NCBI GenBank assembly: GCA_013146195.2 | Contig: CM028377.1 | Coordinates: 23,861,980-23,925,979 of the forward strand | Direction of reading: 5' to 3' | DNA: 64,000 nucleotides | Source: Codonopsis lanceolata | Taxonomy: Eukaryota; Streptophyta; Magnoliopsida; Asterales; Campanulaceae | Shown here: piece by piece, positions 43,196-56,218 of the stretch | How positions within the stretch are numbered: position 1 is the stretch's first letter | Layout: each line of letters opens with the position of its first letter | Notes under the pieces: generated by a model | What the model was told of the DNA's origin: nothing | The model's database searches: none | The model's input: only the letters and a program-made list of their open reading frames with translations | Program-made: the position numbers and the translations under genes

Positions 43196-45754
43196 TCTCT
43201 GCATAGCCTTATATTTGTTTGCTCTGCTCTTATCTGTTTTCTTAGCAAATATAAAACTCGAGTAACTTTACCTATCATACTTCGCTTCTTTCCTTTTCCA
43301 TTAAAGTGTGATCTATAAATTACTCATTTGGTTTGATGCCTCATTTTTCTTAGAATTTTTTTTTGTCATCATCAAACCATCTTCTTTGAAGTTCTTTCCT
43401 GCTGCTCAGTACTTCATAAGCTCAGTTCTATGTGCTGACTTATAGAAGTTTCCACCTTAGTAGACATTGTGCAAACTTCATGGTTATTTTAGCAATTTCT
43501 ACAAAGGTTGAGGTAAAGCTTTTGGAAATCGACTATTTCTTAAAAGCTAAAGACAAATTTCATAGAATCTCGGTAAAAACAAAAATGACTTTGAAATGTG
43601 GGAAATGTATTTCCCGAAACACTCTTCTGATAAAAAGGGTGTCTTGTCAAATCCCACTGAAAAATTGTTTTATCTTTTTAAAGACGTTTTATCCTATCTA
43701 GAAAGCTGAACTTTCTTTTCAAAACCTTTTAGCTTTCCAAAGAAGACACTTTACCGGATATCTAGAAATTAATACTAACTCTCACTCTTCCCTGTATAAC
43801 TTTAATGAGAGTGGTTGAAAGGACTCTTCATTCTTAAATGAATCGGTCCATTGTCTTGCCTCAACGAGTATTTATAGAGACATTCCTTCTTTCTTCTCTA
43901 TCACTCGCAAACTACCCCAAACACTATGATAGACTCTGATAAAAAATCCCTTTCTTCATATATGTTACTTAGGAGAATTCTTAGCACTAGATCAAGACTT
44001 CTTCTCAACAACTTGGAATTACTCTTCCTATCATTCGAAAGTTGTTTGGTTAGTTTGGTTAGCTTCAAGGATTCCTCGTGTATAAAGACTTTCCTTAACA
44101 ACCATTTAGCATGCCTCTCCCAGATTCCAGTGACCATGCTCATGTCAGCCGCTCCTTCAAGGTATTGTAGACCTTCTACATGTTCCTTTGCTGACATGCC
44201 TCTCTTACGAGATCAGCTCTTTTCACAACAATGGACTTTCGAAAGGAAGTCGTGCGAACTTGTGAAGGTCACCTGGGCTTGAGAGCTAGCTAATGGGAGA
44301 AGGAAGAGAAGGCGACAGGATCACGTTTCTACATTTTTCAAAATGTAGAGATTCCGTTTGGCTGCCTCGTTCGATTTTGAGTCCTTTGATCTGGACCTAT
44401 ATTCCGTTTGCCAACCGGTTAGCCGGGTCCATGGTCTTCATAGACATCTCCTTGTAACATCCTTATCTTTAGAATTGTATCAGGTGTTTAGATTAGTTGT
44501 TTCAAATGAGTAGTTAAGTCACCGGAAGTTGTAATGAACTTTGTAATCTTTAGATCCTCTTTGTATTCGAGCTTATTTTGATCTAAATGAGAACTTGTTC
44601 ATAGCATCTTTACTTCATGTCTATCTGCTTTTGCATGAATATTCCTTGATAACATGAAATCTTATATTTGCTTATGATTTCGGTATCTGTACTTATCATA
44701 AAAATTTTATTCCGAATTCAAAACAACAAATATAACTCTGCTGTTAACCCAACAGCAAACCAATCCTTAAACCATAAATATTCCCATTCAACATAATAAA
44801 TATGATGAGACTTTCCTAGGATCTATTTTTTAAATAAAAAGTTTTATTTCAAGTAAAAACTTCAATGATTACTGGTAGAAATCTCATCAAAAGAATTAGT
44901 GTTGAAATATGGATAATTTCATATTTGGATTTCTTAGAAGGAACTGCATACCTTGCAACTACTTCATCAGGAATTGAAGATCTCATCTCAACCCATGATG
45001 TTCTGGTGAATCTTAATTCCCATCCTTAATTTCAAGTCTCTTTAGCTTCAACGGTAGACCTTACCTCTGCTATTGAAACAACGACCTTTCGAGGAACAAG
45101 CAGTCTCTACAATTCTTTTTCTGATCTGCTGCTTCATCCGTTCAATGACAACTTTGCTCTAAATTCTTTCCCTTGTCTTGAACAAAGATGACTTCCTTTC
45201 CTAAAAAGGTTAGTCATCATCTTAGCTGTTGACCTTGAAGCAAAATTCATTATTCTTCTTCAGAACCTTCAGCCAAAGTAAGTATGAGCTACTTGCTTTT
45301 CTGTGATCCAAGTGCTCTAACTTAAATGGTTGTTGTCTTCCATTTTGCTTCTAAATGCTCTTATCGTTCAATTGGGATTCTGTTGAAAAGAAGTATAGTC
45401 ATCAGTTAATCCTTGCCGATGAAGCAGCTGAACCTCCTAAACAGCTGCTAAGGTATAAAGGAAGTCTGTCGGTACCCAACTCTCTACCTCATCTACACCA
45501 AACACATGCAGACCTTGTTTTCTCTCTCTAAAAAATTCAAAACACAAGTAATCTACCAGTGAGGAGGAGCCAACTGCAAAAGACTTCTTCAAGTACTACT
45601 GTTTCCGCTGTCACTACTGCTGCTCCTTATAGGAAGAAGCATTCGGCTCTCTCTCTATACTTATGTTTCCTTCTCATTGGCGATGAAGCCTATGGTTCAT
45701 CCTTCCAGAAGCCAAGGCATTCCAAAGGAAAAGCTTGTTGCAAAATTCTTCATT

Positions 45755-46310
45755 CATTTGGTATCGGCAGACTTCAATGTCTGCTGTTCCATCTTTATTC
45801 AACAAATCTTCTTCTCTGCGAAACTTATCTATATACACCCTATATTAGCAGACTTTATTCCTGCTGATCTCTTTCATCAGCAGACCCTCATATATGCCTA
45901 CTCTCTTGTCATCCATTCATTTGACAGCGGCATACCTCAATCTCTAGTTTACTAATCATCTATCTTTCAACCATTAATATCAGTAGACTTCCATCCTTCT
46001 TGAACACAAAATTCAATTGGTATAATAGCTATTTTATGGCTACCATCGTCCGTGTGTTCAAAAGACTGATAACCACGCATATCCAAGAATTGATACCAGT
46101 AGACATGTTCTTAATTACTCACCTTCCACTTCTATCCGCCGTTATCAATTGGTATCAGCAGACTTTCATTACTGCTGCATACTTCCTCAAGGTTATCAGT
46201 TGTAACAGCAGACTTCAATCTCTGCTGGTCAAACTTGAACTGCAAACTTCCACCTCTGCCGTTCACAATCTCTTTAACAGCAGACTTCAATCTCTGTTGT
46301 TCTTTCCCTT
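45755..46310 (+). repeat. Interspersed imperfect palindromes, AGCAGACTTCAATCTCTGCTG type
   Basis: The core CAGACTT...CTGCTG recurs about eight times at intervals of about 25-90 bases (for example near 45768, 45849, 45883, 45985, 46093, 46158, 46207, 46278). Related words occur at 49180-49280 inside a Sirevirus-like LTR and at 62398-62420 inside another. Confidence 0.65.
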
Positions 46311-46446
46311 GTGAAGACATTTATGACTTAAAACGTCCTTTAAAATCACTGATTACTGTTCAAAATGGTTAAAGAAGTCTTTTTACTTTTCAAAAATGGT
46401 ATAAATTTCAAAAAGTCTTTTACTGTTCTATGTTCTTATAAGAAAT

Positions 46447-46670
46447 TTGTGAGATTGTTAAGGATTATGTAGATGATTCAGAAAGTCCCGTACAATTATC
46501 TTCTAAAAACAAAGAACACAAAATTCCTTACTATTTTGAAAAACATATTCTACTTTATGAAATACTTCTTTAAAAACTGATTTAAAATTCTAAAACTTTC
46601 TGAAGACTTGAGAGATTGCTAAGGATTGTGTAGATGATTCAGAATGCCTTATAATTTATCTTCTAAAAAT
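46447..46670. repeat. Tandem duplication, about 160-base period
   Basis: GAGATTG(T/C)TAAGGATT(A/G)TGTAG and the following TTATCTTCTAAAAA segment occur at about 46450-46506 and again at 46611-46670. Confidence 0.7.
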
Positions 46671-47044
46671 TTTAGAATTTCAAAACATATCACATTTCTT
46701 CAAAGGTTCGTATTTAGAACTTGTATTATTTTTCTAAAAGGTTATTAATGACAAACGCAAATTTTCTTCTCTTCATACAATATTTTTTACCATAATTCAT
46801 ATCTATCATCTGGATATGGAGAAACTTCGATTTAAGTCTCAAAACTGTCCAAATTCATACTCCCTAGATGACTTAATATCGTAATCATGAATCGCCACCC
46901 TTCCAAGAAAAACACGTCCACTCCTAATAAGAGCTTTGACATAATTACTTCGCCATTTCACATAACAGTCACTACATCTCTATAATAGATACTTAAACGA
47001 CGGTTCTTGAAAAGTGTGTTCTTCCTGCTCATTCTCAGAAAGTA

Positions 47045-47047
<3 letters not shown>

Positions 47048-47096
<49 letters not shown>
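47048..47096. repeat. (TA)n microsatellite
   Basis: An uninterrupted TA run followed by (AC)n. Confidence 0.97.
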
Positions 47097-47104
<8 letters not shown>

Positions 47105-47199
47105 TTACAATATTTGATATTTCTCCATCGTTATCCTTGTTTCCCTTCCAAACAAATCGGTACGATTATTATCAGTGCGTGCTCTTTTCACCTGAGAAA

Positions 47200-47960
47200 A
47201 TCTTCATGGTCGCTTCTTCCAACAAATTGCTCTAGCCCAATCGCCCCCTTGAATCTATATGCAACTGCATAGGCTCTCGCCCTACATTCTTGGTCACACG
47301 ATTCAAGGAGAACAATTTCTCCTCGACAACACTGTTGGAGCTAAGATTATAGATCTTCTTCATAGTAGTGGACTCATCTTCATCCTTTCTTTTCGTGAAG
47401 AATTCTACAGCCTTCAATTGGTTGATGAATTCTACTCAAGGATGCGACTGACAAGAGATGGTTCCAGCTTCAAAGGTCGCATTCGAGGCACCGAAGTTGT
47501 TCTCAATGCATAAAACCTATCAAGAGTCTTCCAGCTTACCTCTGTTGGACCTGAATCCCTTGCCGATCAGACTCGGAACAACTCTTGGCTTCACCATACC
47601 GTCACCACTCGCGATGACTACAAGACATGGGACATCAACAATTATCCCTCGATATGTATATTTGTGAAATTCTCGAGTCGATGCCTTCTCGCTTCACGAA
47701 GTGCTCAAGAAGCAACACCAGAAGACTTCGAAACTTCACCATTGTTGTTCTTGATTCTCATCCCATCAATTGGTCTGAAGTTGTCTTCTCCCTCATTTGC
47801 TGATCAATCGTACAAAGACAAGTAAATGGGTCTGGCGTTCACAGGTATGATAGAATTAGCAGCTATTTCCCGTGCTCCTACCATTCCATTCGTTCCACTG
47901 TCCACGAGGATGAACATCTTCCTCAGCATACTAGAGACCTCGCCGATCGCCGAGAATTGT
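47200..47960 (+). pseudogene. Retroelement env-like / plant transposon protein remains (tentative)
   Basis: Across two frames the stretch encodes EEFYSLQLVDEFYSRMRLTR, then SSFKGRIRGTEVVLN near 47460-47510. This resembles the FY..L...VRG..I.L core of the putative plant transposon protein domain that Athila and Sirevirus elements carry between pol and the 3' LTR. Its place about 0.9 kb before an LTR start fits. Frame changes and stops are numerous, so identification is moderate. Confidence 0.45.
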
Positions 47961-48870
47961 TCTAAGAAAGCTTTTCTCGATCGATAGAAACTATTCTTTA
48001 GATTCTAGCACTGGTAGTTTTGGAGATTCAAATTAGTTTGTACTATTTAAAACTTGCTAGTACTTTCTTGCATTATTTAGTGTTTTCTCTTTTATCATCT
48101 TCTCTATCAATTGTCCATCTCTTCTAGTATCTTTCCCTATTTTTTGCTTGCAACCGTCCTTCAAGAATACTTCTTCTTGCTTGCAACCATTAAGGAGGAG
48201 AGTTATGACATATCGCTATGGCATATCTAAGAAGAAGAGCTATTAAGAAGGAAGAATTATGACATAAGGAGGAAAGTTATGACATAACTAAAATCGCAAA
48301 ACCAAGAGCAAATGGAAAACACACACAATGTGACAATCATTTCCCTAAGCTGATTCTTAGTTAATCATGCCCAGCCTATGTGGCACTTCTGTTGAAAAAT
48401 TTGCTCGAAACAAAAACCCTCTGTTGAGTATTACTTTCAACAGAGATCCTTTACTTTCAACAGAACCATAAAAGTTTTCCAAAATGGTATTACAAGCAAT
48501 CCTTATTTGAACTACCTTCAAAAACATACATTTATTTAAGGATTTGCTACTCTTACTTGCCAAAACAATCTTTTAGTTTATAAAATTTATGTGCAAGTAA
48601 GAACTCTAAAAAACCTTTTTGATCCTGTTCAAACCTCTTTAAAAAATACTAAGTTATCTAAATTGTTTTTACTATTGTGTTACTTGTTCAGTACTTTGAT
48701 TTATCGAGTCTGTAATAGCAATAGTAGACTATACAAAAGCCACCGCTTATGTAATTATCAACATAGGACATGTCTTGTAATAAAATGATTATTCATTGTG
48801 GACATGTTATTACTATGTCTTGATAAATGCTTTAGTACTTTGTATATGTCATTTTGTAATGGTTCCAAGC

Positions 48871-48883
48871 AAATAGGAGGAGA
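48871..48883 (+). other. Polypurine tract of a Sirevirus-like element
   Basis: AAATAGGAGGAGA one base before TGTTGG. Similar purine tracts (AAGGAGGAGAG near 48193, TAAGGAGGAAAG near 48276) lie upstream, as is usual for Sireviruses, which often have several. Confidence 0.55.
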
Positions 48884-48884
48884 T

Positions 48885-50483
48885 TGTTGGAATATGCTTC
48901 TTGATAATTTACTTATCACTGTGCATATTCTATAAATATTGATTTGCTTGTTCCCATTACAGTGAGTCATCATGAGTGGCTAAAAGGTCTGCGTATCGGT
49001 TAGCATGGAAACTCGTGTGGCATCACATAGGTCTTAGATTAGGTGCGACCTGATCAAGTCCTACCTTCCTACATGATGATCAAACAAATGTATCAAAGAC
49101 TTCGATGCACTAAGCACCTAAGACTTGCAAAGAATGTAAAAGCCTTCAAGGATAAGATTAGAACATCTTGAAGACTCACCACCGGCAGACATGCTACAAG
49201 TTAAATTGTTCGCACCAGCAGACATCAGTTCTCCTGAACTAGAAGACATGTTCCACTGGCCCGAAGCATCCCATCGGCAGACTTAATTCTGCACGTGCTA
49301 TAGAGAAAAGACTAGAAGCAGTTCAAATCAAGACTAATATGTTCAAGCCTCAAAAAGCCTGACATAGTTAAAAGCTACAAGACTTTCTCTCACTCACGTG
49401 GTCTGATAAAGTCAAAAAGCAATTACTTTATTGAAACAGCACCACCCGACAAAGGCATCGACATCGACCTACTTTTCAGAGACTTATCAACACGCCCGAT
49501 TGCACAACAAGTTCCAAGATCTACATGACTAAATCTTTGCCCCAAACAGTCAAAGATCTTATGGACAAATATCTCTATCTGATAGACTTCAACAACTATA
49601 TCTCTAAACAGATAGAAACATCAAATCTTCATCTCTCAACGATCACATTGACTCCAATCTATATAAATCCTCTCTCTTACCCAAGACATATAGATGATGA
49701 GCAACGAGTGACTGATACACGCACAAGCGAAGTTGAAATCAGAACTCACTCAAGAGCTTCAAAGAAAAGAGATCTACAACGAGATCGTGCCCACCAACGC
49801 ATCTCAGATCTCGACACTAGATCGCAGTAAACTCATCCAGATTTTAGTAAGACACTCTCAGTGGATTGCTAGGAAGAAAAGCTTTGAGAAGAAAAGAGAT
49901 TGATCAGAAACTTCATAAGACAGAGATCAAGATCTGAAGATTGATGTTAGATAACGTCTGAAGAAAATGAAGAGCTACATGTAGATATTGCATTCATATC
50001 TTCAGATTTGTATTCCAATACAAATGTTGTTGATTGTGCAATAATCATTCATCATAGAAGGCCAAGTGCTTTACATTCAATCATTCAGATATTTTTTATC
50101 TGAACGACCTTGAAAATTCTCTTCTCATAACAGTTTATCGTTTTGGTCTCCTATTGCCCTTGATTGCTTATATATTCATAAATGGATAATTAAGTAAGGA
50201 TTAAGGTTTGAGAGGACAAAAACAGAAACTGTACATAGATTATTTAGGCTGATGTAATATGCAATTTATCTTTGAATAAATTCATATGTTCTTACAATTA
50301 CTTATCTCTCAGTCCTTATATATCTATGAGCTTTTTACAAATTAATTTATCTTTGGAAAAGTTATTCTCTAATTGATTTCCTAAATCTGCATTTGAAAGA
50401 AGTATTAAGTGTGCTTTTGTTCTGATTATATATTCGTGTACAGCCATTTAAGACTTCTCTAAATCTAAAGCCTCTTTACTTTC
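48885..50483 (+). repeat. 3' LTR of a Sirevirus-like element, interrupted
   Basis: It starts TGTTGGAATATGC after a purine tract and runs at least to 50483, where element C is inserted. No terminal CCAACA is found before that point, so the LTR end must lie beyond element C, outside this assembled contig. It contains CAGCAGAC-type palindromes and one open frame (49525-49830) without similarity. Confidence 0.5.
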
Positions 50484-51759
50484 TGATAGGCTAAAGTCGC
50501 ATGCCTACAAATTAATTACCAAGACAAGACTCGGCTACAAAACTGCAGCTAGGACAAGTCCAGGGTCGATCCACTGAAGAACGGTTATTCGGTTGCACAA
50601 TTGTCACTTGACAAGATAGAGGGTTTAATTTTGCTTTTATTAACTACCTAAAACGGGAATTAAGAACTAAGTTGTAAAACAATTAAAGGCAAGCACTTCA
50701 GATTTGTTTCCGTCCCCGTTTATCAATCCAATATCATCGGTATAATTTCTTTCCCTTCCTCCCTATTCACTTGATCCGAGATGTATTTCAATCCCTCTTT
50801 CTTCCTTATTAATGGTTATAAGCAGTAACACACTCACCTATTCCCCTAATCATTACCTAAACCTAACTAACACAGTCTAGATTCACAATAACGATTGATA
50901 AAGCTTTAAGAAATTAAGATCAAGGAATTCACTAATCTTTTGCAATTAGAACAAAATCTAGTTTTACCCCCTTTTCAATTTACCATGACACATGCATAAA
51001 TCTCAAAGATGCTACTTGTGAAAAATCCTAATCTGACACAGACTTAAGATTAAACTAGCATTAAATCAATTACAAGGGAAAAGAGGGTGATCAAATCTCA
51101 AAACCCTAAAATCGATCTAGCAATTAAAACAAGTAAAACTATGAATAGGGATTAAGAAATAAAGAAATAAATACCTCAATTGAATTAAATAAACGGTTCA
51201 AGATCAAAATCCGAAGCAATGAAGTTAAGCTTCCATGAAAACTGATGGAATCTCTAAGGAAGAAAATTAGTAGAAAAACGGCCCCTAATTCTGAAGTTAA
51301 AACAAGTATATATACTTGTTCCCAAAACCTAAACTAAAAAGGAAAATCTCCAAAGAAAAGGAAAGAGAATATTTAATAATAAACATCCAAATACTCCTAC
51401 CATCTAATGCCAAAAATACACCGCTTCCAAATCCTTATCTTTCACTTTGGTCCCCGAAACTCCAACCTTTCTCCTTTCGATCCTCGAACTCGCCGCTTTG
51501 TAATCGATCCTTGAACTTCACTTTTCGCAGGTTGGTCCCTGCACTTCTGATACTAGCAACTTTATCTTCCACATTAATAAACTTTTGCAGGAACAACACA
51601 AAATCACTCAAAATATGTCTCAAAATTACAAAGATTTCCCACAAACTCACCAATTCATAGTCTACTCAAAATTACATCAAACTAATCTAAATTACATTAA
51701 AATAATGATAAAATATCTAGAAAATTAGGGAATTACATATAATGAAATCCGCCACATCA
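50484..51759 (-). repeat. 3' LTR of element C
   Basis: A 1276-base LTR with termini TGAT/ATCA. Its last about 90 bases match positions 1-78 of the window. Confidence 0.8.
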
Positions 51760-51772
51760 AATTCCCCCACGC
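51760..51772 (-). other. Polypurine tract of element C
   Basis: The minus strand reads GCGTGGGGGAATT directly before the LTR start TGATGTGG. Confidence 0.7.
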
Positions 51773-52600
51773 TTAGACCATTACTCGTCCCTGAGTAATA
51801 TCCTATCCCCACTCTAAGCATCGGTCTAATCAGCGTAGCATGGGAGGAAAATGACCCCTAATCTCCTCTAAACCTCCGAATCAAAAGTCAACAAACTCAA
51901 CCCACTCAATCAACGTACTGAGAATGGAACTCCGCCTCCTTATCACTCCAAAATAACAATGTTACCAATGGCCTTAGCTCGACCCCAACTCCAAATATGC
52001 AAAAACGGGACATCCAAGCTAAGGCCCACACATCAAAAAGCTAGGGGGAACTAAATATGTCCTATGTTTCCCCCACGCTATTCTCACACTACTACTCCCT
52101 CAAAATAAAGTCTATGCCCAAGCAAAGACTTACCTCGTGAATTACACCAACACCCCTTATATCACCAAAAAGAAAAACCGAGGATTTTCTAACCTCACGC
52201 CTCTAACCCAGACCTCCTACGCCAAAAATAAGCAATCTTACCCTACGCTCCAATCCTCCCTTATGTCTCCAACTCCAGTGATATAAAAGATAGAAAGTAA
52301 TTCACTCACTCACCTTTTTCCTAGGTGTCGTTTCCGGTTTTCACCTAGACTCTCATTTTTTTTTTCACACCCTCTCCTTTTGCCTAAGTGCCCTCTCTGT
52401 TTTCACTCACCTCTTTTTTTTCACACCCTCTCCTTTTGCCTAAGTGCCCTCTGCTTTTCACTTCTCTTTTTTTTTTTTTTTAAGAAATAAACATATACAA
52501 CAACAAACATGCACATGCACCCCACCCCTCACTAAATCATGCATAGTCCCATATGCATCACGTAAGTATAATATAAGTAAGACAGGGTAGGGATACCTCT
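51773..52600 (-). other. 3' untranslated region of element C
   Basis: No coding content. At 52320-52470 a segment with TCACACCCTCTCCTTTTGCC and TAAGTGCCCTCT is repeated two to three times with a period of about 60-65 bases, next to T-rich runs. Confidence 0.6.
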
Positions 52601-53840
52601 GAACTACCGAGGCGGCTCGAAATGATAGTCCCATGGACCCCGCCGACCGAGTCGCTCGAAATGGCCACCTCGCCATCTCCGTCATCATGCCGTGGTGCCA
52701 CGCGCACAAATAATCGTGGATCTCCCTCGACGATCCATAGAAATAGCAACCGCCTATCCATACGAGTAATCAAACGATCCACGCCACTATCACCTGCACT
52801 GCAGCCCCCAACCAACATCCTCAACCTCCTCCATATAATCATCATCATCTTCATCGCCATCCTCCTCTTCAAATTCACTGCCCTCAACCTCGCTCCTCGA
52901 CAATTCTAACATTCATCCCTCTTACCTCCCTCTTATTGCTTTCAAGGGAATCTCGAGAGACGGGCCTAATAATCTTCACTTTGTCGCCTCCAAAACTCCA
53001 CCGAACCCCGCAGCCTTGACTAACCCGCAATCATGATGGGTACGAAATCCATTCCGTTTACTTTCTCCCATATCTTGCATATGATCTCGAAATGATATGC
53101 CCCAATGAAATATATCCTCCGTTGATAATCAAATGAATCAATATTGCATGATTCCACGGAACTCTCAAATGCTGCGATGTCGGAAGTATCCTCGAACACA
53201 CAAATTTGTTAACCCCCTTCGCCACTAAATTAAACTGAGTCTCGATCACATACTTGGGCGAACCATCCGGTTTGTTGGTCCATTGAGTTGGTTACCCTCC
53301 AATGTCCTCACCACATCAAGAAATACACCCGCCAATCCCCATTCATGGCTTGCACATACTCACATTCCTCTCGTGTCACTCTAGGAAGCCCGTAAAATTT
53401 ATTAATGTCCTCACTCCTGAATTTTATCGTCTTTCCCCTCACATAGGAATGCCCTGGATCCGTGGAGATTTTATTCATATTCGAGTAAAATTCTTTCACA
53501 ACCAAACTGTTTCCCTCCTCCGTAGGCTCGTCACAAAAACATTGTCATTTTCGAAACCCAAATTTAGCAGTAAGTCCAAATGATCCAATGTTAAACTTTC
53601 TCTCCGCAATTATGGCCCTATTCGTATGAAAATAAAAAATAGTTTTGGGACCGATAATAATTGAACCTTCGAGGAGTCATGGGAATCCTCACAACTAGAA
53701 GGGTTCCGAGGGAGGGACTAGATGTACTCTCATCAAGCCTTTGCTTTTTCTGGATTCCTTGATTTTCCTCCTCCCTTTTTCGATTGTTCCATTTGTTTTT
53801 CCCATATTAAGTTCAAGCAACAATATAACTTCAAGATAAT
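52600..53840 (-). pseudogene. Element C env-like ORF (putative plant transposon protein domain)
   Basis: On the minus strand it starts near 53800 (MGKTNGTIEKG, basic), then 53505-53308 encodes VVKEFYSNM, SYVRGKTIKF and INKFYGLP, and 53249-53058 encodes KGVNKFVCSRILPTSQH and GGYISLGHII. An acidic C-terminus (Glu/Asp run at about 52800-52880) follows in another frame. This is the second ORF of Athila/Calypso elements, often called env-like; its function is not established. Broken by frame changes. Confidence 0.72.
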
Positions 53841-54329
53841 AATCAACTCCTTCAACACAAATTGAAACCACAAAGAATGGGTAGAGAGGCTCCGAACCTT
53901 GATGAAAAACCTGGAAAAATATGGCCGGAAAGTTCGAACCTCGCCGGAATCTGCAAAATCTCGCCAGAATCTTCAAAATCTCGCCGGAAAACTCAAGGGT
54001 TAAAGATGAAATTGCCCGGATTTGAAGAATGTTCGGTGAATCTTAAAGCTTAGGAAGAGGGGGATAACTTTTGTAGAGGGGGTTTTGTGAGAAATAGGGT
54101 GGAGAGGGGAAGGATTTCGCCGGCTTCAATGGAGGTTTGCCGATTTGTTGGAGAGAGAAAGGAGAGGAAAGAGAGAAATAGGGAGCTGCGTTTTGTATGA
54201 GGGTAACCAATCCCAATTTCCTTAAATACTCGACCCAATTCAGTAATCAGTTCGACCCGAACTTGGTTTAACCCGTGTAGTTTCTTTTATGGGTCAGACA
54301 TCCGAACCATGAGTTCGACATCGAGCGGC

Positions 54330-54720
54330 CGCACTTTAAGTGAGGCGTCCCGTCATGCTGCTTGTGGCACCTGGCATGCGTGATTTTTTGAACAACTTGA
54401 GGCGGCGCATGGCAAGTGGATCGAGGCGGCGCCTCGAATCTTGTCAGAATCCTGGGTTGTTTTTGGACAACCTGAGGCGGCGCAGTGGATGGTTAGAGGC
54501 GCGCCTCAAATGCGGTAACTTGGTGTCGTTTTTAAGCAACTTGAGGCGGCCGCATGGCATGGATCGAGGCGTGCGCCTCAAATGCTGTAGCTTGGCTTGG
54601 ATTTACCTCCGTTGGGCGAGCGCATCAAGCTATTAGGGCGGGTGCCTCAACCTGGCACATTTTGGCCTCCCACACCGATATACAGGCGGGCGCCCGACTA
54701 CTATTCAAGGGCGGCCACTG
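54330..54720. repeat. GC-rich minisatellite between integrase and env-like ORF
   Basis: Four to five diverged units of about 70-75 bases with TTGAGGCGGCGCATGG, GATCGAGGCGGCGCCTC and TTTTTGGACAACC. GAGGCGGCGCCTC is self-complementary. The surroundings are AT-rich, so the block stands out in composition. Confidence 0.75.
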
Positions 54721-54889
54721 GTTTCACACACATTGCTCCTTCCTCCTTGCTTTTCTGCACAACACCGCACAAAATACCTTAGTAGCACCAATTCCACAAA
54801 TTAGTAAAAGAAATAAAACAAAGAAAAATTCGGGTTGCCTCTGGGTAAGCCGCCCCTTCTTTACAGTCTTTAGCTAGACCAAATCTTGG

Positions 54890-56190
54890 GTAAGCCCGGC
54901 AAAGCATATGGATCAATCATAATTAGGATCGTGAGAGATCCATCATCTCCATTAACATCTCCACCATCAAAATAGGGCTTTAATCTTTGCCCATTTACCT
55001 TAAACTCTTGGTCTCAGAGAGACTAGAGATCCTAGCGCACCATGCGGAAATACCTCCTCACCAAATAGGGACCGGTCCAGGGACCTCAATTCTCGGGAAA
55101 CAAGCGCAGCGGAGTCAAATAGGAGGACTTTTGACCAACTTTAAATTCCTTCCTTAAAATCATTTTATCGTGCCTTTTGCTCGTTCCTTATAAGACAAAT
55201 TATTTTCATAAGCCTCTCTCAGGATTTCATCTAGTTCATTCAATTGTAATTTTCTTTCCTCAGGGACCCGTCTAAGTTCATATTGAACTTTTTGATTGCC
55301 AAAGGCTTTGTGCTCTAATTACGGGCAAGTGACATGGCTTCCCAAACACTAATCGATATGGGGACATACCAATAGGTGTCTTGTAAGCCGTCACGATAAG
55401 CCCACAAAGCATCCTCTAGCCTAAGACTCCAATCTTTCCTATTCGGGTTTACGGTCTTTTCGAGGATGGACTTGATTTCCCTATTGGAAACCTGCAGCCA
55501 TTGGTTTGGGGATGATAGGCGGTAGAGACCTTATGGTGATGTTATACTTTTTGACCAAGGCCTCCACCATCCTATTGCAAAAATGAGTCCCCTATCAGCG
55601 ATCAAGGCCACAGGCATCCCAAATCTAGACACAACATTGCTCTTGAGGAAACTCACCACTACCTTAGAATCATCGGTGCGTGTAGGGATCGCTTCGACCC
55701 ATTTGGAAGCGTAGTCACTTGCAAGTAAGATGTACACAAAACCAAAAGAAATAGGAAAGCGGACCCATAAAGTCAATTCCCCAAACATCAAAAACCTCGC
55801 AATTAATTACGATGTTTTGTGGCATCTCTATTTCCAACACGTTGACACGGTCCAAAGACACAAAGGCGGCGGCATCCATAAACAATTTTGGCAAAAGAAG
55901 CCTTGTCTAACACTTTCCTAGCGGTGTTTTTGGCACCAAAGTGACCACCACATGCATACTCATGAGAACTTTAGGATAGAGGCCATCTCATTTTAGGGAC
56001 ACATCTCGAATGACTTGGTCGTATGATGCTTCCACAAGTTTGGTTCGTCCCACACATAGTACTTAGCCTCACTGCGGATTTTGTCTCTCTTTGATTTAGA
56101 AAAAACTTGGGGAATTTTATTAGAGACCAAAAGTTTACCAAATCCATACCAAGGAACACTTCCTTGCCCACAAAGCCTCATCGAGGGAAA
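54890..56190 (-). pseudogene. Element C integrase (broken)
   Basis: On the minus strand the zinc-finger region lies near 55900-56000. The core is at 55791-55531, with LASDYASKWVEAIPTRT, then KSNVVSRFGMPVALIADRG. The C-terminal part runs to about 54890. It corresponds to 4230-5520 of element A. Confidence 0.82.
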
Positions 56191-56218
56191 CTCGCCTAAT
56201 AGGGGTGCATAAGGCTTG

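Larger units (their letters stand above)
43196..47040. other. Poorly identified repeat-derived DNA
   Basis: No domain recognised. Short frames at 43901-44282 and 45559-46320 have no similarity I can name. TATTTATAGAGACATTCC near 43870 and a segment ending AACCCAACA at 44752 look LTR-like, but no partner was found. It may be the leader or 5' part of a Sirevirus-like element whose 3' part follows, inserted in copia element 3. Confidence 0.4.

Noticed and set aside
43901..44282. Overlapping frames of about 100 residues on both strands
   Set aside because: No recognisable motif, no splice or promoter context; likely chance frames in repeat-derived DNA.
44400..44752. LTR end (AACCCAACA) belonging to the Sirevirus-like LTR that starts TGTTGG at 48885
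   Set aside because: The termini would fit, but no sequence similarity between 43200-44752 and 48885-50483 was found and no primer site follows 44752.
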